DNA of 49,478 nucleotides from Clostridia bacterium. GTDB lineage: Bacteria > Bacillota_A > Clostridia > Oscillospirales > CAG-272. The notes under the pieces are model-generated. The model worked only from the letters and a program-made list of their open reading frames with translations. It was not told the DNA's origin and searched no databases. Location of the stretch: NCBI GenBank assembly GCA_017414585.1, contig JAFQLN010000023.1, positions 1 through 49,478 on the forward strand, written 5' to 3'. The translations under genes were made by a program, and so were the position numbers. Positions 34,171 through 42,363 of the stretch are shown here, piece after piece (the first letter of the stretch is position 1; every line of letters begins with the position of its first letter).

Positions 34171-35850
34171 TTAGTCAGTGTAAGCAAGACCTGCGAGGAG
34201 GTAGCAGACTGCTGCAAGGTCGTAACGGTTCATGTCACGGTCTTTTTCGTAAGTCTTCGCGGTTACCAGATCAATCTTGATTGCGGTTTCTTCAATGGTA
34301 TCCTTGTACTTGAGGTCAACGAAGGAGATGTCGTTGATCAGTTCAAGCGCTTCGAGGTAGTAGCGTACCATTGCGCATGCGCTCTGGATGGTGCAGGTTT
34401 CGTTCAGGGTGATGGTTTCGTCGATTACGCCGTACTTTTCAGCCCAGTCAATGCGTTCGGAAACGGTGTCGAGCTTGCCTGCCGTGTCGGACATTTCAGC
34501 AAGAGCCGCTGCGAAATCCTTGTTGGTGATCTTGGTGCCGCCGGAGAAGTAAACCTTGCCCTTTTCCTTTGCGGATGCGGACATGATGCCGGATTCGGTT
34601 ACATATTCAACAGCCTTTTCATAGCCGGCTCTGAGGTCGCAGAAGGGGTTGTTCCACTGGAAGGTGACTGCAATGTTCATGTTGCCGTCGATCTTCTGAA
34701 CGGTGTAGTAGGAGGGATTGCCCACGCTCTTGCCGTTGACGGTTACCTTTGCAACAGAGTAGTTCTTGGAAGCGGGAACGAAATGGTAAGCAACGATGTC
34801 GGTGTAGTTTGCACTTACCTTGTCAGCGCTGACGGTTGCTTCGTTCTTCTGTGCGGTGATTTTGCCGCTGCCGGTTACGGATGTGGTGATGTCGTAGGTC
34901 TTGAGATTGGAAACCTTTTCAAAGTATGCGCGGATGACGGTGTTCTTCTTGACGGTGATTTCGATGGTGTTGTCTGCGTATACGGGAACGCTTTCGCCGT
35001 TTACAACAACGTCAGTGAGAACATAACCCTTGCTGGGCGTGAAGGAGACGGTCTTTTTTTCGCCGTAGTGAGCGGTGCTGCCGCCGAGAACTTCCGCATA
35101 GCCGCCGCGGGTGCAGGTAACGCGAACGGTGTATTCGTCGTAATCCCAGTAGATGTTGGAGGAAATCTTCTTGTCGGAAACGTGGTTTGCAGCGCAGATG
35201 TAGCGTGCATAGAGTACGCCGTTATATGCAATATAATCTTCAAAGAATGCATATCTGGAGCATCCGTGACGCGGGCATTCGATCTTTGAGGAGGGCTTGG
35301 TGTCGATTTCGGGAAGTGCAGCGGTGTGCTTCAGATAGAAGTCTTCCTTGCAGGAAGTGCAGTAGTAACGGTCGCGTACTTCGCCTGCATAGTTGAGAAC
35401 GGTTTCAAGGAAGATGGACTTCTTGGAGGTGCAGTTGGTGCATTCCTTGCCGCTGTAGAGCTTGTCGGTGCTGCCGTCAACGATACCGCCGATAATGTCG
35501 CCGATAATTACATCGCCGAAGGTGCCGTTCTTACGGCAGAGAGAGTCGAGGCACTGCCAGTAGATAACGCCGTGGCGGACAAAGTGGAAGGAGAATCCGC
35601 CGCACTTCGGGCAGTCGTCGTACCACCAGGAGTAGATGGAGTCGTCGTCATAGTCGATCTTGCCGCCGAGGGTCAGATCGAGACCGAACATTTCGTAGAT
35701 GCTGAGCAGATCGGAGAAGTTGACGGCGTCATCCCGGTCGGTCTTAATCACGCCGTTGCCGCTGCTGTTCAGAATTTTTACAGCGGAGGTGCTGACTGCC
35801 ATGGATGCGAGCATCAAAACAGCCAGAACGAGGGAGAGAATCTTTTTCAT
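34171..35850 (-). CDS. Secreted protein with cysteine-rich ribbons, beta-repeat domains and an SLH-like end
   Basis: A 559-residue exported protein. Signal peptide MKKILSLVLAVLMLASMAVSTSA. The N-terminal third has several CxxC pairs (CPKCGG, CTNCTS, YCTSCK, CPRHGC) like small zinc ribbons, unusual outside the cell. The middle has two beta-repeat domains of the InlB-B/'bacterial repeat' kind: one with VSFTPSKGYVLTDVVVNG, one with ITTSVTGSGKITAQ and KVTVNGKSVG. The C-terminal ~150 residues (CDLRAGYEKAVEYVTESGIM, FAAALAEMSDTAG, RIDWAEKYGVI) resemble S-layer homology domains, which would attach it to the cell wall. The exact function is unknown. Confidence 0.8.
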   Translation of the reverse strand: MKKILSLVLAVLMLASMAVSTSAVKILNSSGNGVIKTDRDDAVNFSDLLSIYEMFGLDLTLGGKIDYDDDSIYSWWYDDCPKCGGFSFHFVRHGVIYWQCLDSLCRKNGTFGDVIIGDIIGGIVDGSTDKLYSGKECTNCTSKKSIFLETVLNYAGEVRDRYYCTSCKEDFYLKHTAALPEIDTKPSSKIECPRHGCSRYAFFEDYIAYNGVLYARYICAANHVSDKKISSNIYWDYDEYTVRVTCTRGGYAEVLGGSTAHYGEKKTVSFTPSKGYVLTDVVVNGESVPVYADNTIEITVKKNTVIRAYFEKVSNLKTYDITTSVTGSGKITAQKNEATVSADKVSANYTDIVAYHFVPASKNYSVAKVTVNGKSVGNPSYYTVQKIDGNMNIAVTFQWNNPFCDLRAGYEKAVEYVTESGIMSASAKEKGKVYFSGGTKITNKDFAAALAEMSDTAGKLDTVSERIDWAEKYGVIDETITLNETCTIQSACAMVRYYLEALELINDISFVDLKYKDTIEETAIKIDLVTAKTYEKDRDMNRYDLAAVCYLLAGLAYTD

Positions 35851-35899
35851 GTGTTTGTTTCCTTTCGTGTGGTTGAAGTGGAAAAATTTTCGTGCTTCC

Positions 35900-35908
35900 A
35901 GTATAACA
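35900..35908 (-). promoter_or_regulatory. Extended -10 of the secreted protein gene
   Basis: Minus strand TGT-TATACT (35908-35900). TTGTAA lies 22 bp upstream, too far for a normal -35, so the box may work through the extended -10. Confidence 0.4.
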
Positions 35909-36081
35909 TGACAGCCGCCTGGAAGTGTTACAAAATTATGAATTCTTGCAGAGATAAACGATTTATTTCCGCCGGAACCTTTCTGTTTTCTTAGACGTTT
36001 AAAATGGGAAAAAGTTCCGCTTTTGTGATGTTTTTCAAAAATATTTTTTCACATCCCCGTCAGAGCGGACAGATCGGTACG

Positions 36082-36510
36082 TCAGCTTTGTCCTTCCTCC
36101 GTGAGCGCAGCGATTTCCTCCGCCGCCATGGCGATCATGGTGCCGAGCGGAAGGTCGCGCACGCCGATGATGGTGGTTTCACAGGGCATACTGTTCATGG
36201 GAATGAGCAGACGCACGGCATCGGCACAGGCAACGGCTGCGGCGGCACGGGCGGTGATCTCCCCGAGCATGGCATCCACCATGACAATGCCCACCGGACC
36301 TGCGATAATGTCCGCTTTGCGGCAGGCGGCGACGATGGAATTTTCTCCCGTAGCCGCGCGAATCGGTCCGGCTTTCAGCATATTCGCGGTTGCGATGGAA
36401 TTGGTGCCGACAGCGGTGACGGAGAGCGGTTTTCCGCTGTCAAGCAGTTTTTCGATCAGCGCACGACCGATTTTGCCGCCCTGTCCGTCGATGATGAGAA
36501 TATTTTTCAT
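36082..36510 (-). CDS. DUF3842 family protein
   Basis: A 142-residue protein of the DUF3842 family, common in Clostridia and of unknown function. It begins MKNILIIDGQGGKIGRALIE, a Rossmann-type dinucleotide-binding start (GxGGxxG). Later come VTAVGTNSIATANMLKAG and PVGIVMVDAMLGEI. Start at 36510 follows GGAGGAT. It has its own promoter. Confidence 0.88.
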   Translation of the reverse strand: MKNILIIDGQGGKIGRALIEKLLDSGKPLSVTAVGTNSIATANMLKAGPIRAATGENSIVAACRKADIIAGPVGIVMVDAMLGEITARAAAAVACADAVRLLIPMNSMPCETTIIGVRDLPLGTMIAMAAEEIAALTEEGQS

Positions 36511-36551
36511 GCGTAATCCTCCGTAAAAATCTTCTGTGACTTCTTTCCTAT

Positions 36552-36580
36552 ATTATACAGTCCCGCGCCGCCGTTTGCAA
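36552..36580 (-). promoter_or_regulatory. Promoter of the DUF3842 gene
   Basis: Minus strand: TTGCAA (36580-36575), 17 bp, TATAAT (36557-36552). Confidence 0.8.
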
Positions 36581-36629
36581 GAGGAAAGCCGAGCGGAAGC
36601 AGCACGGCAGCATAATTTGCTTTAGAGAG

Positions 36630-36866
36630 TAAATTTGAAGTTGACGATGTTTCAGCGGACATACGATCGTTCCCGAGCAGCTGTAGGGGAGGGGCTTGCT
36701 CCTCCCGCCGAATGATTTGGATAAACCGCATTTTTATCATCTTCACGGACGATTTGATTACAAAATTTTGTGCGTACCTGATTCCTTCACGGGAGGAGCA
36801 AGCCCCTCCCCTACCGGATTTTGGACATTTCTTCACCCGTCACCAATGCGATAACTTCAAATTTTT
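36630..36866. repeat. REPIN-like element, copy 2 (arms inverted, core +)
   Basis: Inner 24-bp arms at 36684-36707 and 36790-36813 are exact inverted complements, identical to those of copy 1. Outer tips are AAATTTGAAGTT and AACTTCAAATTT. The outer arm sequence (with CCGAGCAGCTG) is on the left here but on the right in copy 1, while the 82-bp core (36708-36789) runs in the same direction as in copy 1. Confidence 0.9.
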
Positions 36867-36937
36867 TGTAACATATAAGATTAAGTTAAGATTAAGTAAA
36901 TACTGCTGCCATGCCGCACCGGAAGAAAAAACCGCTC

Positions 36938-36966
36938 TTGCAATGCGTGCGCTTCCGTGCTATAAT
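36938..36966 (+). promoter_or_regulatory. Promoter of the CPBP-tadA-HAD operon
   Basis: TTGCAA (36938-36943), 17 bp, TATAAT (36961-36966), with TGC before the -10. Confidence 0.85.
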
Positions 36967-36998
36967 AATACTGGAAATTTATGCAGACGGAGGACGGT

Positions 36999-37766
36999 AT
37001 GAACAAAATCAATATCCAGCGGCTTCTGCATACCCTTTTGCCTTTTTTGATCATGACCATGATCCAGCGCTCGCTGATGCTTCTTTTCGGTCAGCTCGGA
37101 CTGACGGGAGAAACGGCACAGCTCTGCGCTTTTCTTCCCGCCGCGGCTGTCTGTGTGCTGGTGTTCCGCATCAGAACCTATACGCCTGCCGATGAGGAAA
37201 ACGATACGGAAAGCGTGCCCCTTGAGAAAAAACCGCTCTTTCCCACAGCTCTGCGGACTCTGCAGGCGTGCGCACTCATGATCGCCGCCATGTTTGCCGT
37301 TTCTGCAGTTCTCGGCGGGGAAGCGGAAGAAACGGATTTCACCGTTCTGCGCGTGCTCTCTCTGCTGGTCATCTACCCGGTAACGGAGGAAATTCTGTTC
37401 CGGAAGCTGTTCTACGGCGAACTGCGGCTCATGCACCCCGTTTTCGGCGTGGTCGCGCAGGCGCTCATGTTCGCCATCGTCCATCACACGGTCGGCGGCA
37501 TGATTTACGCTCTTGCCAGCGGCATTGTCCTCGGCATTCTCTGCGAACAGACCGGCCGGCTCCGTGCGGTCATTGCGGCGCACTGCATCATCAACCTGCG
37601 TTCCCTTCTGTGTCTGACCGTGCTCGCCCAGCGGACGGGACTGGTGCAGATCATTGACGGCATCATCATCATTGCAGGGGCTTTGTCCTTTGTGGCACAG
37701 ACGATTCTTGACAACAGAATCCCGATCGGGGAAGAAACGGACGGTGAAAACGATGCACAGTCCTGA
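36999..37766 (+). CDS. CPBP family intramembrane metalloprotease
   Basis: A 255-residue membrane protein with about seven segments. CPBP motifs: VTEEILFRKL (EExxxR), IVHHTVGG (the FxxxH position) and AHCIINL (HxxxN). Unlike the one in the cys operon it has no zinc ribbon. Substrate unknown. Start at 36999 follows GGAGGA; an in-frame ATG at 36981 would put the ribosome binding site inside the gene. It overlaps tadA. Confidence 0.88.
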   Translation: MNKINIQRLLHTLLPFLIMTMIQRSLMLLFGQLGLTGETAQLCAFLPAAAVCVLVFRIRTYTPADEENDTESVPLEKKPLFPTALRTLQACALMIAAMFAVSAVLGGEAEETDFTVLRVLSLLVIYPVTEEILFRKLFYGELRLMHPVFGVVAQALMFAIVHHTVGGMIYALASGIVLGILCEQTGRLRAVIAAHCIINLRSLLCLTVLAQRTGLVQIIDGIIIIAGALSFVAQTILDNRIPIGEETDGENDAQS

Positions 37767-38286
37767 AACTTTGCGTGAACAGACCGTCGCCCGCATTCTC
37801 TCCGCGTATGACAGCGTCCCCGATTCCCCTCATGAAGCGGATGCATACTGGATGTCCGCGGCACTTGCACTTGCACAGCAGGCGGCACTGGAAGGCGAAG
37901 TTCCCGTCGGATGCGTCCTTGTCCGCGACGGAAAAATTCTCACCGGAGACTATAACGGACGCGAAACCTTCCGCGATCCTTTGTACCATGCCGAATCCGC
38001 CGCAATCCGGAAAGCATCCCGGCTCCTCGGCGGGTGGAGACTTACCCGGTGCACCCTTTATGTCACGCTGGAACCCTGTCCGATGTGCGCGGGAGCGGTC
38101 TGGGCGGCAAGGGTGGAGCGCGTTGTCATCGGTGCGAAGGACGCAAAGGCAGGCGCGATGGGATCACTGCTCAATCTTATCAGTTATCCGCTCAATCACA
38201 AGCCCTCCGTCACCTTCGGCGTCATGGAAAAGGAAGCGCGGGCACTTTTACAGGAATTTTTTGCCGCACGGAGAAACAGAACATGA
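37753..38286 (+). CDS. tadA: tRNA-specific adenosine deaminase
   Basis: Converts A34 to inosine in the anticodon of tRNA-Arg (ACG). The 177-residue protein has the deaminase zinc site: HAESAAIRKA (His and catalytic Glu) and EPCPMCAGAVWAARV (two Cys). It also has GEVPVGCVLV and the late GSLLNL typical of TadA. An N-terminal extension of ~30 residues precedes the usual start. ATG 37753 and GTG 37744 are both possible starts, and both overlap the end of the CPBP gene. Confidence 0.94.
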   Translation: MHSPETLREQTVARILSAYDSVPDSPHEADAYWMSAALALAQQAALEGEVPVGCVLVRDGKILTGDYNGRETFRDPLYHAESAAIRKASRLLGGWRLTRCTLYVTLEPCPMCAGAVWAARVERVVIGAKDAKAGAMGSLLNLISYPLNHKPSVTFGVMEKEARALLQEFFAARRNRT

Positions 38287-39125
38287 AAAAAACGCTCTTT
38301 ATATCCGATCTGGACGGAACGCTCCTCAATGCGCAGGCGAATCTTCCCGCAGAGGCGGCGCGCCGGATCAATCGGCTGACCGGTCAGGGCGTGATGATCA
38401 CCTATGCCACGGCACGAACGGTGCGCTCCGTCAGCTCCATCCTCGGCGAAATCGACTTCACCCTGCCCGGCGCGTGCCCCGCTGCGCTCATGAACGGTGT
38501 TCTGGTGCGCGACATGAAAACCGGCGAGTACATCCGCGCGGCGGTTCTGGACCGGGACAAAGCACAGGCGGTACTGGATGCGGTCACTGCCGGAGGAGAC
38601 GCCGAACCGTTCATCTACGCGCTCGACCGGGACACACCCATCGCCGGCGATCCCCTCATCACCTGCTGGAAAAGACTGGCGAACGATGCCATGCGCGCGT
38701 TCATGGACGAACGGATCGAACGCTTCGGCAAACCGTTTGTGCATATCGGCTCCCTCGGCGACGTCCCCGGCGAGATCGTATATTTTGCTGTCATCGGTTC
38801 AAAAGAGGCAGTCACGGCGGCGGCAGAGCGCGTCGGAGGGATTGCGGGAACGAAATATGCCTGCTACCGCGATGCGTACAGCCCGTCCGTGTGGTATCTC
38901 GAAGTCTTCGACGAAAGCGCATCGAAAAAGAACGCCGCCGAATTTCTGCGCACGATCACCGGTGCGGACGAGCTGGTCTGCTTCGGGGACAACCATAACG
39001 ATCTGCCCATGTTTGAAGCGGCGGATGTGTCGGTTGCGGTCGAAAACGCGGTCGGTGAAGTCAAAGCCGCGGCGGACTCTGTCACGGACGATGTGGTGAA
39101 ATTTATAGAAGAATATCTGCAGTGA
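38283..39125 (+). CDS. Cof-type HAD-superfamily phosphatase
   Basis: A 280-residue member of the Cof/YidA-like HAD IIB group, usually sugar-phosphate or cofactor phosphatases. Motif I is FISDLDGTLLN (nucleophile Asp), motif II near TYATARTVRS, then a large C2B cap, and motif IV CFGDNHNDLPMFEAAD. Start at 38283 overlaps the tadA stop (ATGA). Last gene before the RAYT. Confidence 0.93.
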   Translation: MKKTLFISDLDGTLLNAQANLPAEAARRINRLTGQGVMITYATARTVRSVSSILGEIDFTLPGACPAALMNGVLVRDMKTGEYIRAAVLDRDKAQAVLDAVTAGGDAEPFIYALDRDTPIAGDPLITCWKRLANDAMRAFMDERIERFGKPFVHIGSLGDVPGEIVYFAVIGSKEAVTAAAERVGGIAGTKYACYRDAYSPSVWYLEVFDESASKKNAAEFLRTITGADELVCFGDNHNDLPMFEAADVSVAVENAVGEVKAAADSVTDDVVKFIEEYLQ

Positions 39126-39161
39126 GCACGGAGATACGGGAAAGAGGAGAAGGTCACTTTC

Positions 39162-39761
39162 TTGAAAGAATTGCCGAAGAGAAAATCCACAAGGTTAAAA
39201 GATTTTGATTACAGTTCCGCCGGAGCGTATTTTGTTACTGTATGTACACGGGACAGAATGCAAATCTTATCCGAAATTGTTCAGGTGAACCATACGGATA
39301 CCAGCGAAACGCAAATCTTATCTGAAATCGTTACGGTAAACCATGCGGATGCCGGTAAAACGCAAAAATTTGCGGTAGGGGAGGGGCTTGCTCCTCCCGA
39401 ATTTTGGGTTAAATTAAAACCCTGCGGAGAGATTGCACAAGAACAATTACGATCCATTGAAGTCAGATTTCCAAACATATCCATTGAAGATTATATAATT
39501 ATGCCCGACCACATACACGTATTGATATGCCTGCATGAGTCTGCGGGAGGAGCAAGCCCCTCCCCTACCTTGGATGACGTGATTTGTGTGTTTAAATCGC
39601 TGACTTCCCGTATCTGTAAGCAGCAATACGGGATAGAAAAAATGTTTCAGCGTTCTTCTGCCGAGCATATCATCCGCAGCAGAGAGGATTATGAAACACA
39701 TAGAAAATATATTGATCAAAACCCCATGCGGTGGTACTATAAGCATTCCGCATCAATCTGA
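39162..39761 (+). CDS. REP-associated tyrosine transposase (RAYT, Y1_Tnp family)
   Basis: Single-strand-type Y1 HUH transposase, the enzyme class that mobilises REP/REPIN hairpins. The 199-residue protein begins LPKRKSTRLKDFDYSSAGAY and FVTVCTRDR, has the HUH motif IIMPDHIHVLI (about residue 112-122) and the catalytic-Tyr region DYETHRKYIDQNPMRWY. Two features are special. The coding sequence contains two inverted copies of the 24-bp REPIN arm (39376-39399 read as VGEGLAPP; 39544-39567 read as GGASPSPT), both in frame. A 51-bp tandem duplication gives QILSEIV twice. Start is TTG 39162 after AGGAGAAGG. It is the only recombination enzyme in the window and the natural candidate to move the three REPIN-like elements. 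Confidence 0.93.
   Translation: MKELPKRKSTRLKDFDYSSAGAYFVTVCTRDRMQILSEIVQVNHTDTSETQILSEIVTVNHADAGKTQKFAVGEGLAPPEFWVKLKPCGEIAQEQLRSIEVRFPNISIEDYIIMPDHIHVLICLHESAGGASPSPTLDDVICVFKSLTSRICKQQYGIEKMFQRSSAEHIIRSREDYETHRKYIDQNPMRWYYKHSASI
39261..39362 (+). repeat. 51-bp tandem duplication inside the RAYT gene
   Basis: Two units, 39261-39311 and 39312-39362, each 17 codons (QILSEIV.VNH.D....T), followed by a short third start (CAAAA). The copies differ at several bases, so the duplication is not recent. Confidence 0.8.
39376..39399 (+). repeat. REP arm inside the RAYT coding sequence (left)
   Basis: Identical to the 24-bp left arm of REPIN copies 1 and 2, containing GGGGAGGGGCTTGCTCC. Exactly eight codons, so the frame is kept. 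Confidence 0.95.
39544..39567 (-). repeat. REP arm inside the RAYT coding sequence (right, inverted)
   Basis: Exact inverted complement of 39376-39399. The 144 bp between the two arms encode 48 residues that include the HUH motif, so the active site is carried in the loop of a REPIN-like pair. Confidence 0.95.
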
Positions 39762-39791
39762 CACAACACCATCAAGGAGTAAAGTAAGAAT

Positions 39792-40358
39792 ATGACCTTT
39801 TTCGATTTGGAAAAAACGGCATACGAAGCCGCAAAGGAACTGCTCGGACTGGCAAAAGTCCCCTCCGGCGGCATCATGGTCATCGGCTGTTCGTCATCGG
39901 AAGTCTGCGGGGGACAGATCGGACACGCATCGTCTCCCGAAACTGCGGACGCTCTGTACCGCGGCATCAGAAAGGCGGCTGACGAAGCGGGCGTCTATAC
40001 AGCGGCACAGTGCTGTGAACATCTCAACCGCGCCGTGGTCGTCGAACGGGCTGCTGTCGCGGCGGGCATTGCGGCGGGAACTGTCTCCCCCGTGAATGCC
40101 GTTCCCCAGCCGAAAGCGGGCGGATCGTTTGCGTCTGCGGCATACCGGGAAGCCGACGATCCCGTTGTGCTCGAACATATCAAAGCCGACTGCGGACTCG
40201 ATATCGGCGGCACGCTGATCGGGATGCACCTGAAAGAAGTTGCGGTGCCCGTCCGGCTGTCGGTGAAGACTATCGGGGAAGCAAATCTCATCGCCGCGCG
40301 CACCAGACCGAAATTCATCGGCGGATGCCGTGCGGTCTATGATGAAGAAAAGATGTGA
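39792..40358 (+). CDS. TIGR01440/DUF436 family protein (YwlG-like)
   Basis: A 188-residue conserved protein of unknown function. Family features: VPSGGIMVIGCSSSEVCGG and IGHASSP near the N-terminus, CCEHLNRAVVVER (about 74-86) and VPQPKAGGSFASAAY. Conserved Cys, His and Glu residues hint at an enzyme. Start at 39792 follows AAGGAG. The TrmH gene follows after 14 bp. Confidence 0.9.
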   Translation: MTFFDLEKTAYEAAKELLGLAKVPSGGIMVIGCSSSEVCGGQIGHASSPETADALYRGIRKAADEAGVYTAAQCCEHLNRAVVVERAAVAAGIAAGTVSPVNAVPQPKAGGSFASAAYREADDPVVLEHIKADCGLDIGGTLIGMHLKEVAVPVRLSVKTIGEANLIAARTRPKFIGGCRAVYDEEKM

Positions 40359-40372
40359 CGGAGGCATGACGG

Positions 40373-41215
40373 ATGGAGAAGAAAGAGAAAAATCTGCGTA
40401 TCCGCACAAAGGACGCCGCGTATCAGAAGCTCGAAGTCCTCGCGTCCAACCGGAACAAACGCTATAAATACTACGAATTCCTTGTCGAAGGCGTGCGCAA
40501 TCTCAACGAGGCGAAAAAGAACGGCTGGCAGTTCTCGTCCCTGATCTACGGTCCGGCGGCACAGCTTTCCGACTGGGCGAAGGACATGATCCGCACGACG
40601 AAGACCGACTGCAATATCGAGCTGTCCGCCCCCCTTCTCGCAGAACTGTCGGAAAAAGAGGACACCTCCGAGCTGATGGCGGTTGTAAAAATGCGCGCTG
40701 ACGATGTGAATCAGATCAGAATCCGCAGAAAAGCACCGCTCATCGCCGTTTTCGACCGACCGTCGAACAAGGGCAATCTCGGCACGCTCATCCGCACCCT
40801 TGATTCCCTCGGCGCCGACGGACTGATCGTCACGGGGCACGGCGTGGATCTCTACGACCGCGAAGTGATCGGCGCGACCATGGGCTCGTTCTTCGCTCTG
40901 CCCGCAGTCCGCATTCCGAAGCACAGCGATCTGCTCGCGTACATGGATCAGCTGCGGGAAGCGTATGGGGATCTGTCCGTCATCGGAACAACGGCACACG
41001 CGGAAAAAGCGGTCTGGGAAGCCGATCTCACACGTCCGCTGATTCTGATGATCGGCTGTGAAACGGACGGGCTTTCCGACGGTCTGCGGCAGTACTGCAC
41101 GGAGATGGTCACAATTCCGATGGCGGAAGGCTGCGCGGCAACCAGCTTCAATGTCGCGTGCGCGGCAACGGTTATGTTTTACGAAGCTGTCCGGCAGAGA
41201 ACGGCTCTGCTGTGA
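40373..41215 (+). CDS. TrmH/SpoU-family RNA 2'-O-methyltransferase
   Basis: A 280-residue methyltransferase that modifies rRNA or tRNA ribose. It has a substrate-binding N-terminal domain (YYEFLVEGVRNLNEA) and a SPOUT trefoil-knot domain with the three motifs: FDRPSNKGNLGTLIRTLDSLG, LILMIGCETDGLS and VTIPMAEGCAATSFNVACAA. The RNA target cannot be assigned from sequence alone. Start at 40373 follows GGAGG, 14 bp after DUF436. Confidence 0.93.
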   Translation: MEKKEKNLRIRTKDAAYQKLEVLASNRNKRYKYYEFLVEGVRNLNEAKKNGWQFSSLIYGPAAQLSDWAKDMIRTTKTDCNIELSAPLLAELSEKEDTSELMAVVKMRADDVNQIRIRRKAPLIAVFDRPSNKGNLGTLIRTLDSLGADGLIVTGHGVDLYDREVIGATMGSFFALPAVRIPKHSDLLAYMDQLREAYGDLSVIGTTAHAEKAVWEADLTRPLILMIGCETDGLSDGLRQYCTEMVTIPMAEGCAATSFNVACAATVMFYEAVRQRTALL

Positions 41216-41242
41216 CAACAGGTATATATAAGGAGGGTTACG

Positions 41243-42214
41243 ATGAAAAGCAATCACGATATCCACACACACAATCTGTTTTCCGCGTGCTGCCGGGATT
41301 TCCGTGCGGACGTTCCTGCCATGATCCGGCGGGAAGAGGAACTGGGCGTGGAAATTTTCGGGCTGTCCAACCACATCTGGGATGAACGGGTGCAGGGAAA
41401 CAGTGGCTGGTACGGACATCAGACAGCGGCGCACGCACGGGAAGCGAAATATGCCATGGATGCATACAAGGGTTCACTCAAGCTCCTTTACGGCGCGGAA
41501 ACCGAATATGCCTATCTGACCGATACGCTCGGTATGTCCTGCGAAGGTGCGGTGCAGTTCGACTATCTGCTCGTTCCGCACTCCCACAACCATATGCGCG
41601 GCTTTGTCATGGCGGATTATCCCGATATCGTCGCGGCGAAAGAAAAGCTGGCACGGGAAATCGAACAGAAGATGGCAGTCAGCGCGGATGCGGCGGCGAG
41701 AATGGCAAACGCGGCTCCGGCACAGCTGATCGACGAATATGCAAAGGAATTTGCCTGCGACCGGGAAGCGCATATCATGAAGCACATGATCAATTCCTTT
41801 GAAAGTCTTCTCGAAAACAAGACGTTTATCCAAATCGCGGCATCCGTCCCCGTTTCGATTGCGCATCCGTTTTCTCCCTGCGCAGCGTCCATGGCGGATC
41901 GTCCGAAGGTGCTTGCGAGATTCGTGAACGAATACGAAGCGCGGATTCTCTCCCTCTGCCAAAAAGCCGCAAAAATGGGTGTCGCCATGGAAATCAACCT
42001 CAGCGCCACCATGGAAAACGGCGGTCCCGATTACGGTGCGGATCATCCGGCTGTCAGACTGTACAAAATCATGAAAAAGGCGGGAAACCGCTTCACCTTC
42101 GGCACCGACTCGCACGGTTTGGATGCACTGGAAAAAATCCACACCTCCGATGCGTTCACCAAAGCCGCGGGCATTACGGAAGCAGACATCGCCGACTGGA
42201 CGTGTCTGAAATAA
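41243..42214 (+). CDS. PHP-domain phosphoesterase
   Basis: A 323-residue metal-dependent hydrolase of the PHP fold, the group of histidinol phosphatases and related phosphoesterases. Metal ligands are visible: HDIHTHNLFS at the start, SNHIWDE, GAETEYAYL, PHSHNH, and the C-terminal FGTDSHGLDAL. The central region is longer than in HisJ-type histidinol phosphatase. No his genes are near, so the substrate is open. Start at 41243 follows AAGGAGG. A terminator follows. Confidence 0.85.
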   Translation: MKSNHDIHTHNLFSACCRDFRADVPAMIRREEELGVEIFGLSNHIWDERVQGNSGWYGHQTAAHAREAKYAMDAYKGSLKLLYGAETEYAYLTDTLGMSCEGAVQFDYLLVPHSHNHMRGFVMADYPDIVAAKEKLAREIEQKMAVSADAAARMANAAPAQLIDEYAKEFACDREAHIMKHMINSFESLLENKTFIQIAASVPVSIAHPFSPCAASMADRPKVLARFVNEYEARILSLCQKAAKMGVAMEINLSATMENGGPDYGADHPAVRLYKIMKKAGNRFTFGTDSHGLDALEKIHTSDAFTKAAGITEADIADWTCLK

Positions 42215-42224
42215 GAAAATTTAC

Positions 42225-42266
42225 GGCTGCTGCACAGCGGAAGATTCGATCTGCGGCGGCCTTTTT
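42225..42266 (+). terminator. Terminator after the PHP gene
   Basis: GGCTGCTGCA / TGCGGCGGCC (42225-42234 and 42252-42261, with G-U pairs) followed by five T. Confidence 0.75.
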
Positions 42267-42301
42267 ATTCCGCACAAATTTTTGCGAATTTTTCATTTGT
42301 G

Positions 42302-42330
42302 TGGAAATTTTGTTCAGAATATGCTATAAT
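42302..42330 (+). promoter_or_regulatory. Promoter of the SAM methyltransferase gene
   Basis: TGGAAA (42302-42307), 17 bp, TATAAT (42325-42330), with TGC before the -10. Confidence 0.65.
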
Positions 42331-42363
42331 AGTGCTGTTATATCGGAAAGCGAGGAGAATATC

